This document shows, in pieces, positions 14,359 to 23,375 of a stretch of DNA of 56,465 bases. The stretch covers positions 1 through 56,465 of the forward strand of contig JAETNS010000016.1 of NCBI GenBank assembly GCA_021772015.1. The letters run 5' to 3'. The notes below the pieces were generated by a model. It was given only the letters and a program-made list of their open reading frames with translations, had not been told where the DNA came from and ran no database searches. The DNA is from Prevotellaceae bacterium (lineage in GTDB: Bacteria; Bacteroidota; Bacteroidia; Bacteroidales; Muribaculaceae). The position numbers were made by a program, and so were the translations under genes. Position 1 is the first letter of the stretch. Each line of letters opens with the position of its first letter.

Positions 14359-17058
14359 TCAAAATAGCTGCGAAGTATTGATTACGTTCTTAAAGTCGGA
14401 AAGACGGTCAACGGCAGTATGCGGTATAATTACATATCGCCAAGGTTTGCCGCCGTGCCGCGTAGCGTAAGCCCCTGCGATATCGCAGTAACGATGAGCG
14501 GCTTGCGCCTTGTCCTGAACGTCCTTGTCGTCAACGTCCTTCTCGGCTTTTGTTTCGCACATATAGATGGCATCCTCGGCCTCAACGATGAAGTCAGGCT
14601 CGTAGCGTTTCGAGCCGTTTGCCCAATAGATATTGAACTGTTGCGGCACTGGGCGCAACCATTTCAACACTTTGGGGTCGTTTTCAAGGATGTAGGCGAA
14701 ATCCCACTCCGTCGAGCTGTCAAAGCGAGTTTCGGGGTAATAGGATTTGAGCAATCCCTGAACGATGTATTTGTTGCCCCACGATTTCTTTTCGGGCACG
14801 TCGCTGACCATACGTTTTGCAAAACCGTTGTCAATAAGGTTTTGGTCAAGAATACGGCTGAAAGGCAGAACACGGGTCGGAGCAACGTCTTCTTTCTTGA
14901 TATGGAAGTGCTGCTTCATCTGTTTGTAGATGTTGTGGGCGAGCATTTCTTTGTGGGCGTTGACAATCTCGGCGATGTCTTCAACCGAAGCGTCGGGATT
15001 GTGGCCGGAGATATGCGACACAGCTTGCTCTGCAAGTTTGTAGAGCAAATCGGAACACTCGTCATAATCTATGTCATCGAAATCGATAAGGCGAGCCACG
15101 AGTATATCGAGTGGATTGCCTTTTGAACTGCCGCTACGTCCGGCAATGATGTCGGTTTCGCCGGTGGCAAGACTTTGACGTTGGATTTCAACTGTCACCT
15201 TGTCGAGGTCGTAGCCCGCCGTGGTGTCAAGGTCGAAATCCTCAAACACAGCCTTGATGCGTGGTTGTTCGATAACGAGTCGCGGTATCTCGATGACGTT
15301 CTTCTCGTAGTCAACAATTACCTGCTTGATAACCTTGTCGAGCTGTTGGAGTTGTTCTTTTGCCTCCTGTTCGGCAAAAAGCGGATTGGCAACTTTGGCG
15401 CGTTCCGTGATGACTTCGGCAGCTTTTTTCCGGATTATCTTCATCACCTCGGGCTGTTTCAGGTCGCCGTAATGTTCAACACTCTCTGCGGCATGAGGTA
15501 TCACCTCCAGGACGGCGCGAACTGCATCGCAAGTACGCTCGGCCACTTTTTTCTCGTAGTCGGTCTGCGCTTGCTTAACGGCGGCGACATATTTCTTTGC
15601 CACCGAGTTTGTGGTGGTGACCACTTTACCGGTGTGCGGTGTAACATCATCATCGTCAAGCTCGACGTATGAGAGCTTGCTGAGGACACTGTCACCATTT
15701 TGCGCCTTATCGATAACGGCAGCGAAATTGTCGTGGGCAATCACGGTGAGTTTGTCGACATCGGGATTGCCGGTGCGCTCGCCGCCATAAGGCAGACGGA
15801 GGCCTCGGCCAATCGTCTGCTCGATTAGCACAGCCGCATCAGCGGCGCGGAGTGGAATAATCGTGTAGAGATTGTTCACATCCCACCCCTCTTTGAGCAT
15901 ATTGACGTGCACCACGATTTCTATTTTGTTGTCGGGTGACTCGAGGGCGACAAACTGCTGTTCAATCTCCTCGTCTTTCTTCGTGGAGCTGTCAATCTGC
16001 AAAACCTTGCCTTTGTAGCGGCCACTGAAGATGCGGTCGCTTTCGAGTAAATCCTTGACCTCGCGGGCGTGGGAGATGTCGCGGCAAGCCACAAGGATAA
16101 AGGGATGCACTATGTGCCTGCCAGTCTGTTTGGCATAGAGTTCGATAGCGAGCTTGGTTCGTTCATGCACGGTTATGCCGTCCTCCAATTTCATAATCTC
16201 GATTTCATCGGGAGTGTAATTGGCTTTTTTGAAATTCTTTCGACCGGCCACGGTCGGATCTTTCACATATCGCTTGTCTGCGAGAGCCTGGGCAAGATTG
16301 TACTCAAAAACTATGTTTTTGAACGACCTGCCTTTCTCGTCGAGCGGTGTTGCTGTCATCTCGAAGCCGAGAACGGGACGTAGCTCGTTGATAGCTTTCT
16401 TTGATGCGTCGGCATGGTAGCGGTGCGCCTCGTCCATGAGGATAACAAGGTCGGGCAGTCCGGCGAGGTAATTGAAGTAGGACTGACCGATGTATTCCGA
16501 AAGGCGGCGCATACGCGGTGCACCCTTTTTGCCCTCCTTGCTATCCTTGTTGAACTTCGATATATTGAAGATGTTAATTTGCAGCGAGGAGAAAAGCGAA
16601 GGTGTGCGCTCGTTATAGGTTTCGCCTGTCACAACCTGAGGCGGCTGCGACACAAATTCACTTATCCCTCTGAACACATATTTTTCATAGCCAGGGTCGC
16701 TGAAATCACGGCACAGTTTATTGTAGAGCGTGAGGTTAGGAGCAAGAATAAAAAAGTGTTTTATACCCTTTTTCAGATATAGATACGCGATGATTGCACC
16801 CATCAGTCGTGTTTTTCCAATGCCGGTTGCAATGGAAAATGCAAGCGAGGGGAAATCGCGGTCGAAGTCCTTGAGCGATGGCACAAGGGATTTGACCTCG
16901 GCAAGTTCCTTTTTGAGGGAAGCAGAGAGTTCGGCAGATTCTTGCGGCGGTTTTTGCAAGGCGAGTTTGTCGACGATGCGCGAGGTAAGTTCGAGAGCCT
17001 TCGCGAGTGGTTCGCGGAGCGAGAGCCGCTGACGTATCATGTTAACCGTTGAGTTCAT
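14359..17058 (-). CDS. Type III restriction enzyme Res subunit (helicase-nuclease)
   Basis: An 899-residue protein. Helicase motifs: GIGKT (79-83), DEAH (209-212), TATP just after residue 230, VNMLKEGWDV and the arginine motif EQTIGRGLRLPY. The C-terminus has the PD-(D/E)xK nuclease: EPDFIVE followed by ETKAEKD. Res subunits translocate along DNA with Mod and cut when two unmodified sites meet. Its start overlaps the mod stop by one base (TGATG), so translation is coupled. All catalytic parts seem present. Confidence 0.9.
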   Translation of the reverse strand: MNSTVNMIRQRLSLREPLAKALELTSRIVDKLALQKPPQESAELSASLKKELAEVKSLVPSLKDFDRDFPSLAFSIATGIGKTRLMGAIIAYLYLKKGIKHFFILAPNLTLYNKLCRDFSDPGYEKYVFRGISEFVSQPPQVVTGETYNERTPSLFSSLQINIFNISKFNKDSKEGKKGAPRMRRLSEYIGQSYFNYLAGLPDLVILMDEAHRYHADASKKAINELRPVLGFEMTATPLDEKGRSFKNIVFEYNLAQALADKRYVKDPTVAGRKNFKKANYTPDEIEIMKLEDGITVHERTKLAIELYAKQTGRHIVHPFILVACRDISHAREVKDLLESDRIFSGRYKGKVLQIDSSTKKDEEIEQQFVALESPDNKIEIVVHVNMLKEGWDVNNLYTIIPLRAADAAVLIEQTIGRGLRLPYGGERTGNPDVDKLTVIAHDNFAAVIDKAQNGDSVLSKLSYVELDDDDVTPHTGKVVTTTNSVAKKYVAAVKQAQTDYEKKVAERTCDAVRAVLEVIPHAAESVEHYGDLKQPEVMKIIRKKAAEVITERAKVANPLFAEQEAKEQLQQLDKVIKQVIVDYEKNVIEIPRLVIEQPRIKAVFEDFDLDTTAGYDLDKVTVEIQRQSLATGETDIIAGRSGSSKGNPLDILVARLIDFDDIDYDECSDLLYKLAEQAVSHISGHNPDASVEDIAEIVNAHKEMLAHNIYKQMKQHFHIKKEDVAPTRVLPFSRILDQNLIDNGFAKRMVSDVPEKKSWGNKYIVQGLLKSYYPETRFDSSTEWDFAYILENDPKVLKWLRPVPQQFNIYWANGSKRYEPDFIVEAEDAIYMCETKAEKDVDDKDVQDKAQAAHRYCDIAGAYATRHGGKPWRYVIIPHTAVDRLSDFKNVINTSQLF

Positions 17059-18719
17059 CAGTCAAAGAGATTGGGTTCGTGGTCTTCGGCTTTCGACTGC
17101 TCCACCATGTCAGGCAGGTCGTCCATCTCTTCTTCCTCCGATTCCACTTCGGGGAACGAAACGATGTTGAACGAATAGTCGTCGCGTCCAAACTCGCAAC
17201 GTCCGAGTAGCATCTTGGGGATTTTCTTCAATGTGATGTTCGAATAGCGGTTGTTACACTCAGGCGAGAACTGGGTGCAGCATATCAGTAGCGACTCGTT
17301 TTCATCCATCTGCTCATGCAGATGTTGCAGCTCCTCAAGATTGATAAAATCCGTGGTGGTGAAAATATAGTCGTGTTCCGAGCTGTAACCCTGTTTCCAG
17401 TACTGCTCTTTGCTCGGCTGATAGGTGAAGCCTTCCTGCTTGGCCATGGCGGCGGCAAGCATGTCGGCATTATACTCCTTGTTTATAACAAGGTTGCCGT
17501 GCTTGTCTTCATTGAGAAGACTCGGTGCAAGTTCGTAGAACTTGAAGCCGCCTCCTCCTTGCCACTGTTGCGCTTTTGAGATACCTCCTTGCTCGCCACC
17601 GATTACTTTGACAAGACGTGGTCTGCAAACTGTATATGCATGAGTACCAAGCTCTACTCCGATCCATCGTCTTTTCATTTTAAGAGCAACAGATGCGGTT
17701 GTGCCACTTCCGAGAAAGCTGTCTAAAACAATGTCTCCTTCCTGAGTTGCTAATTGGATTACTCGCTCAATAAGACGTTCTGGTTTTGGAGTGTCGAAGG
17801 ATTCAGGGAGGTTAAGAGTTTTGATTTCTGAATTAGCCTCTCTTGTAGTACCTACTTCTTCGGCAAACCATAGCGTTTCAGGGACTCGACCTTGTTGATC
17901 TTTTAGATAAATTTTTCTGATTATTCGAGTTTCATCATCAGAAAATTTAATTTTCCCAGTCGCAAGTTCCTGTTCAAAAGTCTCTCGGCTGAAACGCCAA
18001 CCCTTTTCAGGATGATGAATTATCTTTCCGGATGGGGTGGTGATATCATACATCAAATTTGGACGCAATAAGCTATTACGGACATCCCCACTGCGCCAGG
18101 GTCCATTTGGGTCATTATCTGGATTAGAATAATTGATATTATGCTTAGCCGTTCGCTCTAAAGAGTTAAGGAAAAATTTCTCACTCTTTCGATAACAGAA
18201 CGTATAATTATGGTGTAGTGAAAACTTTCCAGGATACCCCTTGCTTTGAACAGCATGTTGCCAAATCGTTGATGCAACGAAGTTTGAGCGTCCAAAAATC
18301 TCATCACATAGAATTTTGAAATAGTGAGCTTCACAATCATCCAAAGTTACCCAAAGACTACCATCTTCGGATAGTAATTTATGAAGGATGACAAGCCGCT
18401 CATATATAAGAGACAACCAAATAGAATGTTCAAGATTATCATCATATTGGTCAAAGGCATGACCTGTATTATATGGTGGGTCTATGTAAATACACTTTAT
18501 TTGACCAGTGAAATCTTGTTCGAGTGCGCGAAGTGCGAGCAGGTTGTCACCGTGAATAAGCATATTGCCCGGCCACGGTTTGCCGTTAGGCAACGTGCCG
18601 GTCTCAACCTCGCCGCAGGCGAGAGTCGGGTCTTCAATGAGGATACGCGGCTCAATGGCAGCGCGTTCCTCATCTTTGCCAATCCACGTAAGTTCCAGTT
18701 TATTTAATTTTTGTGTCAT
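17058..18719 (-). CDS. Type III DNA methyltransferase Mod subunit
   Basis: A 553-residue N6-adenine methyltransferase of the beta class. Catalytic DPPYNTG is at 80-86 and the AdoMet motif FLGSGTT at 335-341, in the order catalytic then AdoMet that defines the class. FDTPKP at 309-314 is also typical. Residues 130-310 form the variable target-recognition region, so the site cannot be predicted. The acidic C-terminus (VESEEEEMDDLPDM) probably contacts partners. The start overlaps the upstream membrane-protein gene by 20 bases. Confidence 0.9.
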   Translation of the reverse strand: MTQKLNKLELTWIGKDEERAAIEPRILIEDPTLACGEVETGTLPNGKPWPGNMLIHGDNLLALRALEQDFTGQIKCIYIDPPYNTGHAFDQYDDNLEHSIWLSLIYERLVILHKLLSEDGSLWVTLDDCEAHYFKILCDEIFGRSNFVASTIWQHAVQSKGYPGKFSLHHNYTFCYRKSEKFFLNSLERTAKHNINYSNPDNDPNGPWRSGDVRNSLLRPNLMYDITTPSGKIIHHPEKGWRFSRETFEQELATGKIKFSDDETRIIRKIYLKDQQGRVPETLWFAEEVGTTREANSEIKTLNLPESFDTPKPERLIERVIQLATQEGDIVLDSFLGSGTTASVALKMKRRWIGVELGTHAYTVCRPRLVKVIGGEQGGISKAQQWQGGGGFKFYELAPSLLNEDKHGNLVINKEYNADMLAAAMAKQEGFTYQPSKEQYWKQGYSSEHDYIFTTTDFINLEELQHLHEQMDENESLLICCTQFSPECNNRYSNITLKKIPKMLLGRCEFGRDDYSFNIVSFPEVESEEEEMDDLPDMVEQSKAEDHEPNLFD

Positions 18720-19518
18720 GATTTTTCAATAATGATTTCAATCGATTTGTCTCATCCAAATGGATTGCAGTAATCAGACTCCAAGTTTTTTCGAGAAATT
18801 TGGGATTGACACATTCAAGCCGTTTAGCCAATACATTATTTAACCATTTCTTAGGATTCTCCATATCAAGATCCGCAAAATTACGAGAAATTATATCTTT
18901 AAGAATTGAACTTGAATGTTCATCAGTAAGAATATGTGTCTTTATATAGTTGCCAGATAAATTTAAGTATGATGTTATAACCTCAAAATCCAATAAAACA
19001 GTATTATAGTAATCAATAACATTATTTTGTTCTCGTATAAGCTCTAAAAAAGATTTCGATGGTTCTGCTATAATAAAAAATTGACTAAGACGTTCCACCT
19101 CAATAGTGTTTGCGAATTCTTGCTTTATGCGATCAATCGGACTTTTAGATTCGAGGATGAAGAGATTAACAATCTCAACGAGGTTATTATAGTTTAATGT
19201 ACGGCAGAATAGATTGCTGGCCTCTTTAAAAGACTTCAAGTTGTCGTGCCCAATTTGATAAAGCATCAAATTATTTTGCAGGACACGGTTCCTTTCATTT
19301 TCTTTTTGATTGAAAATGATAGTTTTATACAGGATAACAAACGAAATGACTGCCGTTATGATACTTCCGAAATAACAAGCGAAGAAGCCTATCCAAGCTA
19401 TTTGATTACCAGCAACAGGGATATAGCTATTGGGGATAAGAACGATCGCATTAACAATAAATGGAATTATAACTATTACGATTAAACCAATCCAATATTT
19501 TTTTAAGAATTCTTTCAT
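18700..19518 (-). CDS. Two-helix membrane protein inside the R-M operon
   Basis: A 272-residue protein with transmembrane helices at about 9-28 (WIGLIVIVIIPFIVNAIVL) and 41-65 (AWIGFFACYFGSIITAVISF), then a 200-residue cytoplasmic helical domain (KENERNRVLQNNLMLYQIGH and onward). It resembles the phage-abortive-infection-type membrane proteins and DUF4041-like helpers only in general layout; I cannot assign a family. The ATG at 19518 overlaps the helicase stop by 4 bases (ATGA), and its end overlaps mod by 20, so it is firmly part of the operon. Base composition is clearly AT-richer than its neighbours, suggesting later insertion. Confidence 0.7.
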   Translation of the reverse strand: MKEFLKKYWIGLIVIVIIPFIVNAIVLIPNSYIPVAGNQIAWIGFFACYFGSIITAVISFVILYKTIIFNQKENERNRVLQNNLMLYQIGHDNLKSFKEASNLFCRTLNYNNLVEIVNLFILESKSPIDRIKQEFANTIEVERLSQFFIIAEPSKSFLELIREQNNVIDYYNTVLLDFEVITSYLNLSGNYIKTHILTDEHSSSILKDIISRNFADLDMENPKKWLNNVLAKRLECVNPKFLEKTWSLITAIHLDETNRLKSLLKNHDTKIK

Positions 19519-22427
19519 AGCAATTTCCAATAAATTGTGAGTAAACGGTTTTGCTCAATCTTTTGGGCGAGCATTGCTTCAACCTTGTTGAGCAGCGTTT
19601 CCTTGCGAGCGTCCACTTCGTCCTGCGCTTGGTAGAGGTTGAGGCGTTTTTCGCTACGCCGCTTTTCGAGGTCTTTGATAGCGCGTTGGATGCGGAGTTT
19701 TTCGTCAAGGCGCGAGGTGCGCTTAGCCTCGGTCTTGCGCAGCTTGATCTCCGCATCAATATCTCGCAGTTCCTTTTCAAGTCCGCGCTTGACATCTTCG
19801 GCCCAGGAGTCGAGTTTTTCCATTTCATCATCGAAAAACGACTCGTTGCGTTTGGAGTTTTCCTCGACAATCCCGATGCGTTGGGCGGTGATAGAGTCTT
19901 CGAGTGCGGAAAGATTTTCGGGCGAAAGTTCGGCGACGAGCGGAGAGCTTTCGCCCGGAAGCTTCAACATCTGTTCGGCGATGTCGGGATAGACATTTTC
20001 GCCGGAGTCGGTGACACAGCCAAGAAGAAAATAATCCTCGCGCTCAAAAGAGTCGATGGTAAGCTTATCAACGAGGAGCCAGCCCGATTTCCCAACAAGT
20101 TGTTTGAGCAGAGCGACATTGAGAAGCGAATTGGAATAGTCAAACACAATCTCCGACGGCTCGGCTTCTTGACGCAGCAGCGTGCCGAGCATGTGTTTAG
20201 CCAACGGTGAGCCTATGCGATAGGCTTGCGAGTTGTCGGGCAGCACGAAGTTGCGACGATTGCCTGACGGAGAAAGTATGTAATAACCGTATTCTATAAT
20301 GCCCTCGGTCTCTTTGGCGTTATGCGCCACGATTTTATCAATCATAAAGGAGTGGTCGTATGGCTCGAATATGGCATGACCGGCAAAGAAACTACAAGTG
20401 AGATTCCATAAGGCGGCCTCAAATTCGTTAAGATTGGCCTGAGCCTCAACGAGGTCGGTGCGCAGTTTCTGCTTGACGGATTCATCGAAGTTTTCAAGGA
20501 GCGTTGACCGGGCTTTGAGCATCTTGTCGGAAATCTGCTCTTGCAGTTCCGACTGGAGCGCGTCGAAAGCGTCCTGAATTTCTTTCGGGGTTCGGCATTG
20601 CTGATAGATAGAGGCAATGCGTTTCTCAAAGTCGACGCCGTTGCCTATCGCCCCTAAGATTTCGTCTGACGCACCGAACACGCCGTTGAAAAGCTGAAAC
20701 TTCTGATCAAGCAGTTCGTAGACGCGCACATCGGCGGCGTTGGTCTTATTGAGGAAATTGATTACAACAACATCGAAATTCTGACAGTAACGATGGCATC
20801 GGCCAATTCGCTGTTCGATACGTTGCGGATTCCACGGCATATCATAGTTGACGACAAGCGAGCAGAATTGCAGGTTGATACCCTCGGCGGCAGCTTCGGT
20901 GGCTATCATGATGGTAGCCTCGTCGCGGAAGTAATCAACGAGCGCGGCGCGTTTATCAGCCGTGACCGAACCTGTGATGCGCTTGGTGCCTTTGTGGCGT
21001 TCTTTCCACTCTTTGTAAATACGGGTGGAAAGCTTGTCGGTGTTCGAACCGTTGAACAATACAACCGTTCCCTTATAGCCGCGCTTTTCTAGGAGTTCAA
21101 AAAGGAAGTCCTGAGTGCGGCGCGATTCGGTAAAGATGAGGGCTTTCTTGGGCGCACCAAGTTCTTCGAGTTGCGCAAACCCTTGCCGCAGACCCTCAAA
21201 GAGCTGTTCGGCCTTTGAGTTTCGCTTAATCTTATAAGCGAGGTCGCGGAATTTTTCGAGGTCGACAATCTCGCGGCGGATGCACTCAATGTCGTGGGGT
21301 GAGAGGATTTCATCATCTTCTTCGCCCTCCTCGTCTTCGTCAAGCCACTCGTCAGAATCTTCGTCGTAAAACTCGTAGTCATGCGAGAAAAGATTATTGG
21401 AGTCGAAGTCGGCAGTATGCCGATTGAGCTTGGCTTCCAACTTTTCGAGCAATGCGCAGAGAGTTCCATAGATGGCATGGGTCGAGGATGCGAGAAGTTT
21501 TCGTAGTATAAGCGTCATGAGCTGACGCTGACTATTGGGCAGAGCGTAAAGTTTCGGCCTTTGCAGATATTCCGAAACGAGGTCATAGAGTTCCTGTTCC
21601 TGCTTGGTCGGGAAAAATTCTTGCAGTATGGCGATACGCTTGGTGTAGCGCACATATTCGAGAACCTGCCGGCGCAGGGTGCGCTTGCAAAGCGGAGCGA
21701 GGCGACGACGGAGATTTTCATAATCGACGGTGCTGAGATTGCCGTTATACTGCATCTTGAAACTTTTGAGGTCGCCGAAAGCATAATCGTCGATTATGGT
21801 GGTAAGACCGTAAAGTTCAAGGATAGAGTTTTGCAATGGTGTGGCTGTAAGTAGGATTTTCTTACGGCTTTCGAGCGCGTCCTTTATGGCATTGCCAATT
21901 TTGTTGGTGGGCTTGTATACATTGCGTAGGCGATGAGCCTCATCTATAACTACCAAATCCCAAGGAGTACGACGGAGATAGGCGGCTTTGGCTTTTGCGA
22001 ATTGATATGAGCAAATGACTATCTCCTCGCAGTCGAATGGATTAAAATTGCCGTCTTCGACGTATTGGTTGAAAGTCTTGCTTTCGAGAATACGAGAGGG
22101 CAAAAAGAACTTTTCGGTAAGTTCGGTAGCCCACTGCTTTCGTAGGTTGGCCGGAGCAATGATTAGCAAGCGTCGCTTGTGTTCAGCCCAAAACTGCGAA
22201 AGGATAATGCCTGCCTCAATAGTCTTGCCAAGTCCTACCTCGTCGGCTAGGATTGCACCTTTTGAAAGGGGCGACTTGAAGGCGAACAAGGCGGCATCGA
22301 TTTGATGCGGAGTTAAATCTACCTGAGCGTCTTGCAGAGACGCAGTAAGCTTACCGAGGCTGCTTGACGGCAGGCTCCGGGTAAGCCAGTGGGCGAAGTA
22401 AATTTGTTGCGGTAGCGTTAACTGCAT
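19515..22427 (-). CDS. SNF2-family helicase/translocase, first gene of the R-M operon
   Basis: A 970-residue Swi2/Snf2-type ATPase. Walker A is DEVGLGKT (62-69), DEAH is at 162-165 and LLTATPLQN follows; the C-lobe has ATEAAAEGINLQ and the arginine motif RIEQRIGRCHR. An acidic stretch (DEDSDEWLDEDEEGEEDDE) lies between the lobes. The C-terminal 150 residues are a long coiled coil (LEKELRDIDAEIKLRKTEAK). Such helicases occur with methyltransferases in defence islands, including DISARM, but no DISARM partner is here. The ATG at 22427 is used; a TTG sits just before it. Confidence 0.9.
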   Translation of the reverse strand: MQLTLPQQIYFAHWLTRSLPSSSLGKLTASLQDAQVDLTPHQIDAALFAFKSPLSKGAILADEVGLGKTIEAGIILSQFWAEHKRRLLIIAPANLRKQWATELTEKFFLPSRILESKTFNQYVEDGNFNPFDCEEIVICSYQFAKAKAAYLRRTPWDLVVIDEAHRLRNVYKPTNKIGNAIKDALESRKKILLTATPLQNSILELYGLTTIIDDYAFGDLKSFKMQYNGNLSTVDYENLRRRLAPLCKRTLRRQVLEYVRYTKRIAILQEFFPTKQEQELYDLVSEYLQRPKLYALPNSQRQLMTLILRKLLASSTHAIYGTLCALLEKLEAKLNRHTADFDSNNLFSHDYEFYDEDSDEWLDEDEEGEEDDEILSPHDIECIRREIVDLEKFRDLAYKIKRNSKAEQLFEGLRQGFAQLEELGAPKKALIFTESRRTQDFLFELLEKRGYKGTVVLFNGSNTDKLSTRIYKEWKERHKGTKRITGSVTADKRAALVDYFRDEATIMIATEAAAEGINLQFCSLVVNYDMPWNPQRIEQRIGRCHRYCQNFDVVVINFLNKTNAADVRVYELLDQKFQLFNGVFGASDEILGAIGNGVDFEKRIASIYQQCRTPKEIQDAFDALQSELQEQISDKMLKARSTLLENFDESVKQKLRTDLVEAQANLNEFEAALWNLTCSFFAGHAIFEPYDHSFMIDKIVAHNAKETEGIIEYGYYILSPSGNRRNFVLPDNSQAYRIGSPLAKHMLGTLLRQEAEPSEIVFDYSNSLLNVALLKQLVGKSGWLLVDKLTIDSFEREDYFLLGCVTDSGENVYPDIAEQMLKLPGESSPLVAELSPENLSALEDSITAQRIGIVEENSKRNESFFDDEMEKLDSWAEDVKRGLEKELRDIDAEIKLRKTEAKRTSRLDEKLRIQRAIKDLEKRRSEKRLNLYQAQDEVDARKETLLNKVEAMLAQKIEQNRLLTIYWKLL

Positions 22428-22523
22428 CAAATAAAGGCGAAAACTCCGTTGGAAGTAATCTGAAGGCTGGCCGCGCCTGGGAGGACTGCATCCGGAGTTT
22501 CGGAATCTGATTGGTTTGCGGCT

Positions 22524-22556
22524 TCATAAGCCGTTATTGTTAAACCGGTTGGCCAT
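22524..22556 (-). other. Ten-codon upstream reading frame in the operon leader
   Basis: The leader between the promoter and the helicase start is about 150 bases. It holds MANRFNNNGL-stop, whose TGA overlaps the ATG of a second short frame. Nearer the helicase, AAACTCCG (near 22500) can pair with CGGAGTTT (near 22447), giving an 8-bp stem close to the start. Together these could control translation; there is no proof that they do. Confidence 0.35.
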
Positions 22557-22584
22557 TTTCAAATGTTTACAATTATCCTAATTA

Positions 22585-22615
22585 CAAAGTTAGTAAGAAA
22601 TTTTGAGCTGACAAT
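22585..22615 (-). promoter_or_regulatory. Promoter of the SNF2/Mod/Res operon
   Basis: On the minus strand ATTG (22612-22615), a 19-base spacer and TAACTTTG (22585-22592) fit the Bacteroidota consensus. It would give a leader of about 150 bases and drive at least the five genes to 12830. Confidence 0.65.
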
Positions 22616-22766
22616 CGAAAGTCTCGATTTTATCTTGACTGGCAGCATATTATTGTTCCTCCTACTCTCAATTGCCAAATAGTAGCATTATATACACAAA
22701 ATCTCCATGATTCCAGTGATTAAAATCGGCGAGTCGCGAGCTGATTTGCCCCGGACGGAACGGGCG

Positions 22767-22822
22767 GCAAGTTACTTTTCAGCGGTAAAACGCAGTTTTA
22801 TCCGGGGAAAAGTACAACTTGC
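22767..22822. repeat. 56-bp hairpin in non-coding 22616-23375
   Basis: The 760 bp between the operon promoter and the hydrolase gene hold no gene I trust. GCAAGTT(..)ACTTTTC pairs with GAAAAGT(ac)AACTTGC, and inside it CGG-TAAAAC pairs with GTTTTA-TCCG, leaving a three-base loop. Only small bulges break the stem. The DNA just after it (22840-22920) looks like a decayed fragment. The word ACAACTTGC is also present in the hairpin cluster near 753-761. Confidence 0.5.
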
Positions 22823-23209
22823 TTGGCAAATTCTACACCAAATGTTCGTCCCAGTCAGGTTCTCTCCGACCTCGCCTTCGGGCAGCGAAATTAGCACGCC
22901 CCGATTGCTAACACACAAATTACGACCATAATCTTGGTATCACTATCCGGAATATCACGGTTGCCGATTATCGGATACTCGTATAATCGCGCTATATGAT
23001 ATTCACATTATCCGATGGCTAGTATATCCTGCAAAACGATTATAGCATATCATTATCAATATATAATCACATACAGCCATAATGAGATAGAACACGCATA
23101 TTATTATCGGATTATCAGAGCATTAAATGACAAAATAGCTGCTTGAGTTCTTGCATATATCGTTTAAAATCAGTATATTTACATACTTAGAGCGTCGCTT
23201 CAAGCAATA

Positions 23210-23240
23210 GTCCGGCTATGTGACAATCACATTGTCGGAC
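23210..23240. promoter_or_regulatory. Symmetric double dyad, operator-like
   Basis: GTCCG-gcta-TGTGA-caa-TCACA-ttgt-CGGAC is a 31-bp site with two nested perfect dyads and equal 4-base spacers. It lies in AT-rich DNA (22930-23340) full of looser ATTATCCGAT/CGGATTAT words. It is downstream of the hydrolase stop, so it may belong to the island edge rather than to that gene. Confidence 0.4.
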
Positions 23241-23375
23241 ACTCATAACATCATAATATCTCTGACTATGTTTCAGCTTCTATTGATACTTTACATATGA
23301 TGGCAGCTACTGGATACAATCGGCTCGTCGCACGTATATTTGGAAATTCAACATCTTACAACAACTTGAATGCTG

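Noticed and set aside
14419-15126. 235-codon plus-strand frame
   Set aside because: Antisense to the Res C-terminus, whose nuclease motifs are conserved in the other strand.
12830-22427. DISARM or BREX system
   Set aside because: An SNF2 helicase and a methyltransferase are there, but no DUF1998 gene, phospholipase-D gene, PglZ or BrxC-type ATPase; the methyltransferase is a type III Mod with its own Res.
22707-22931. 74-codon plus-strand frame
   Set aside because: It runs through the long hairpin; the translation is arginine/serine-rich without a family pattern.
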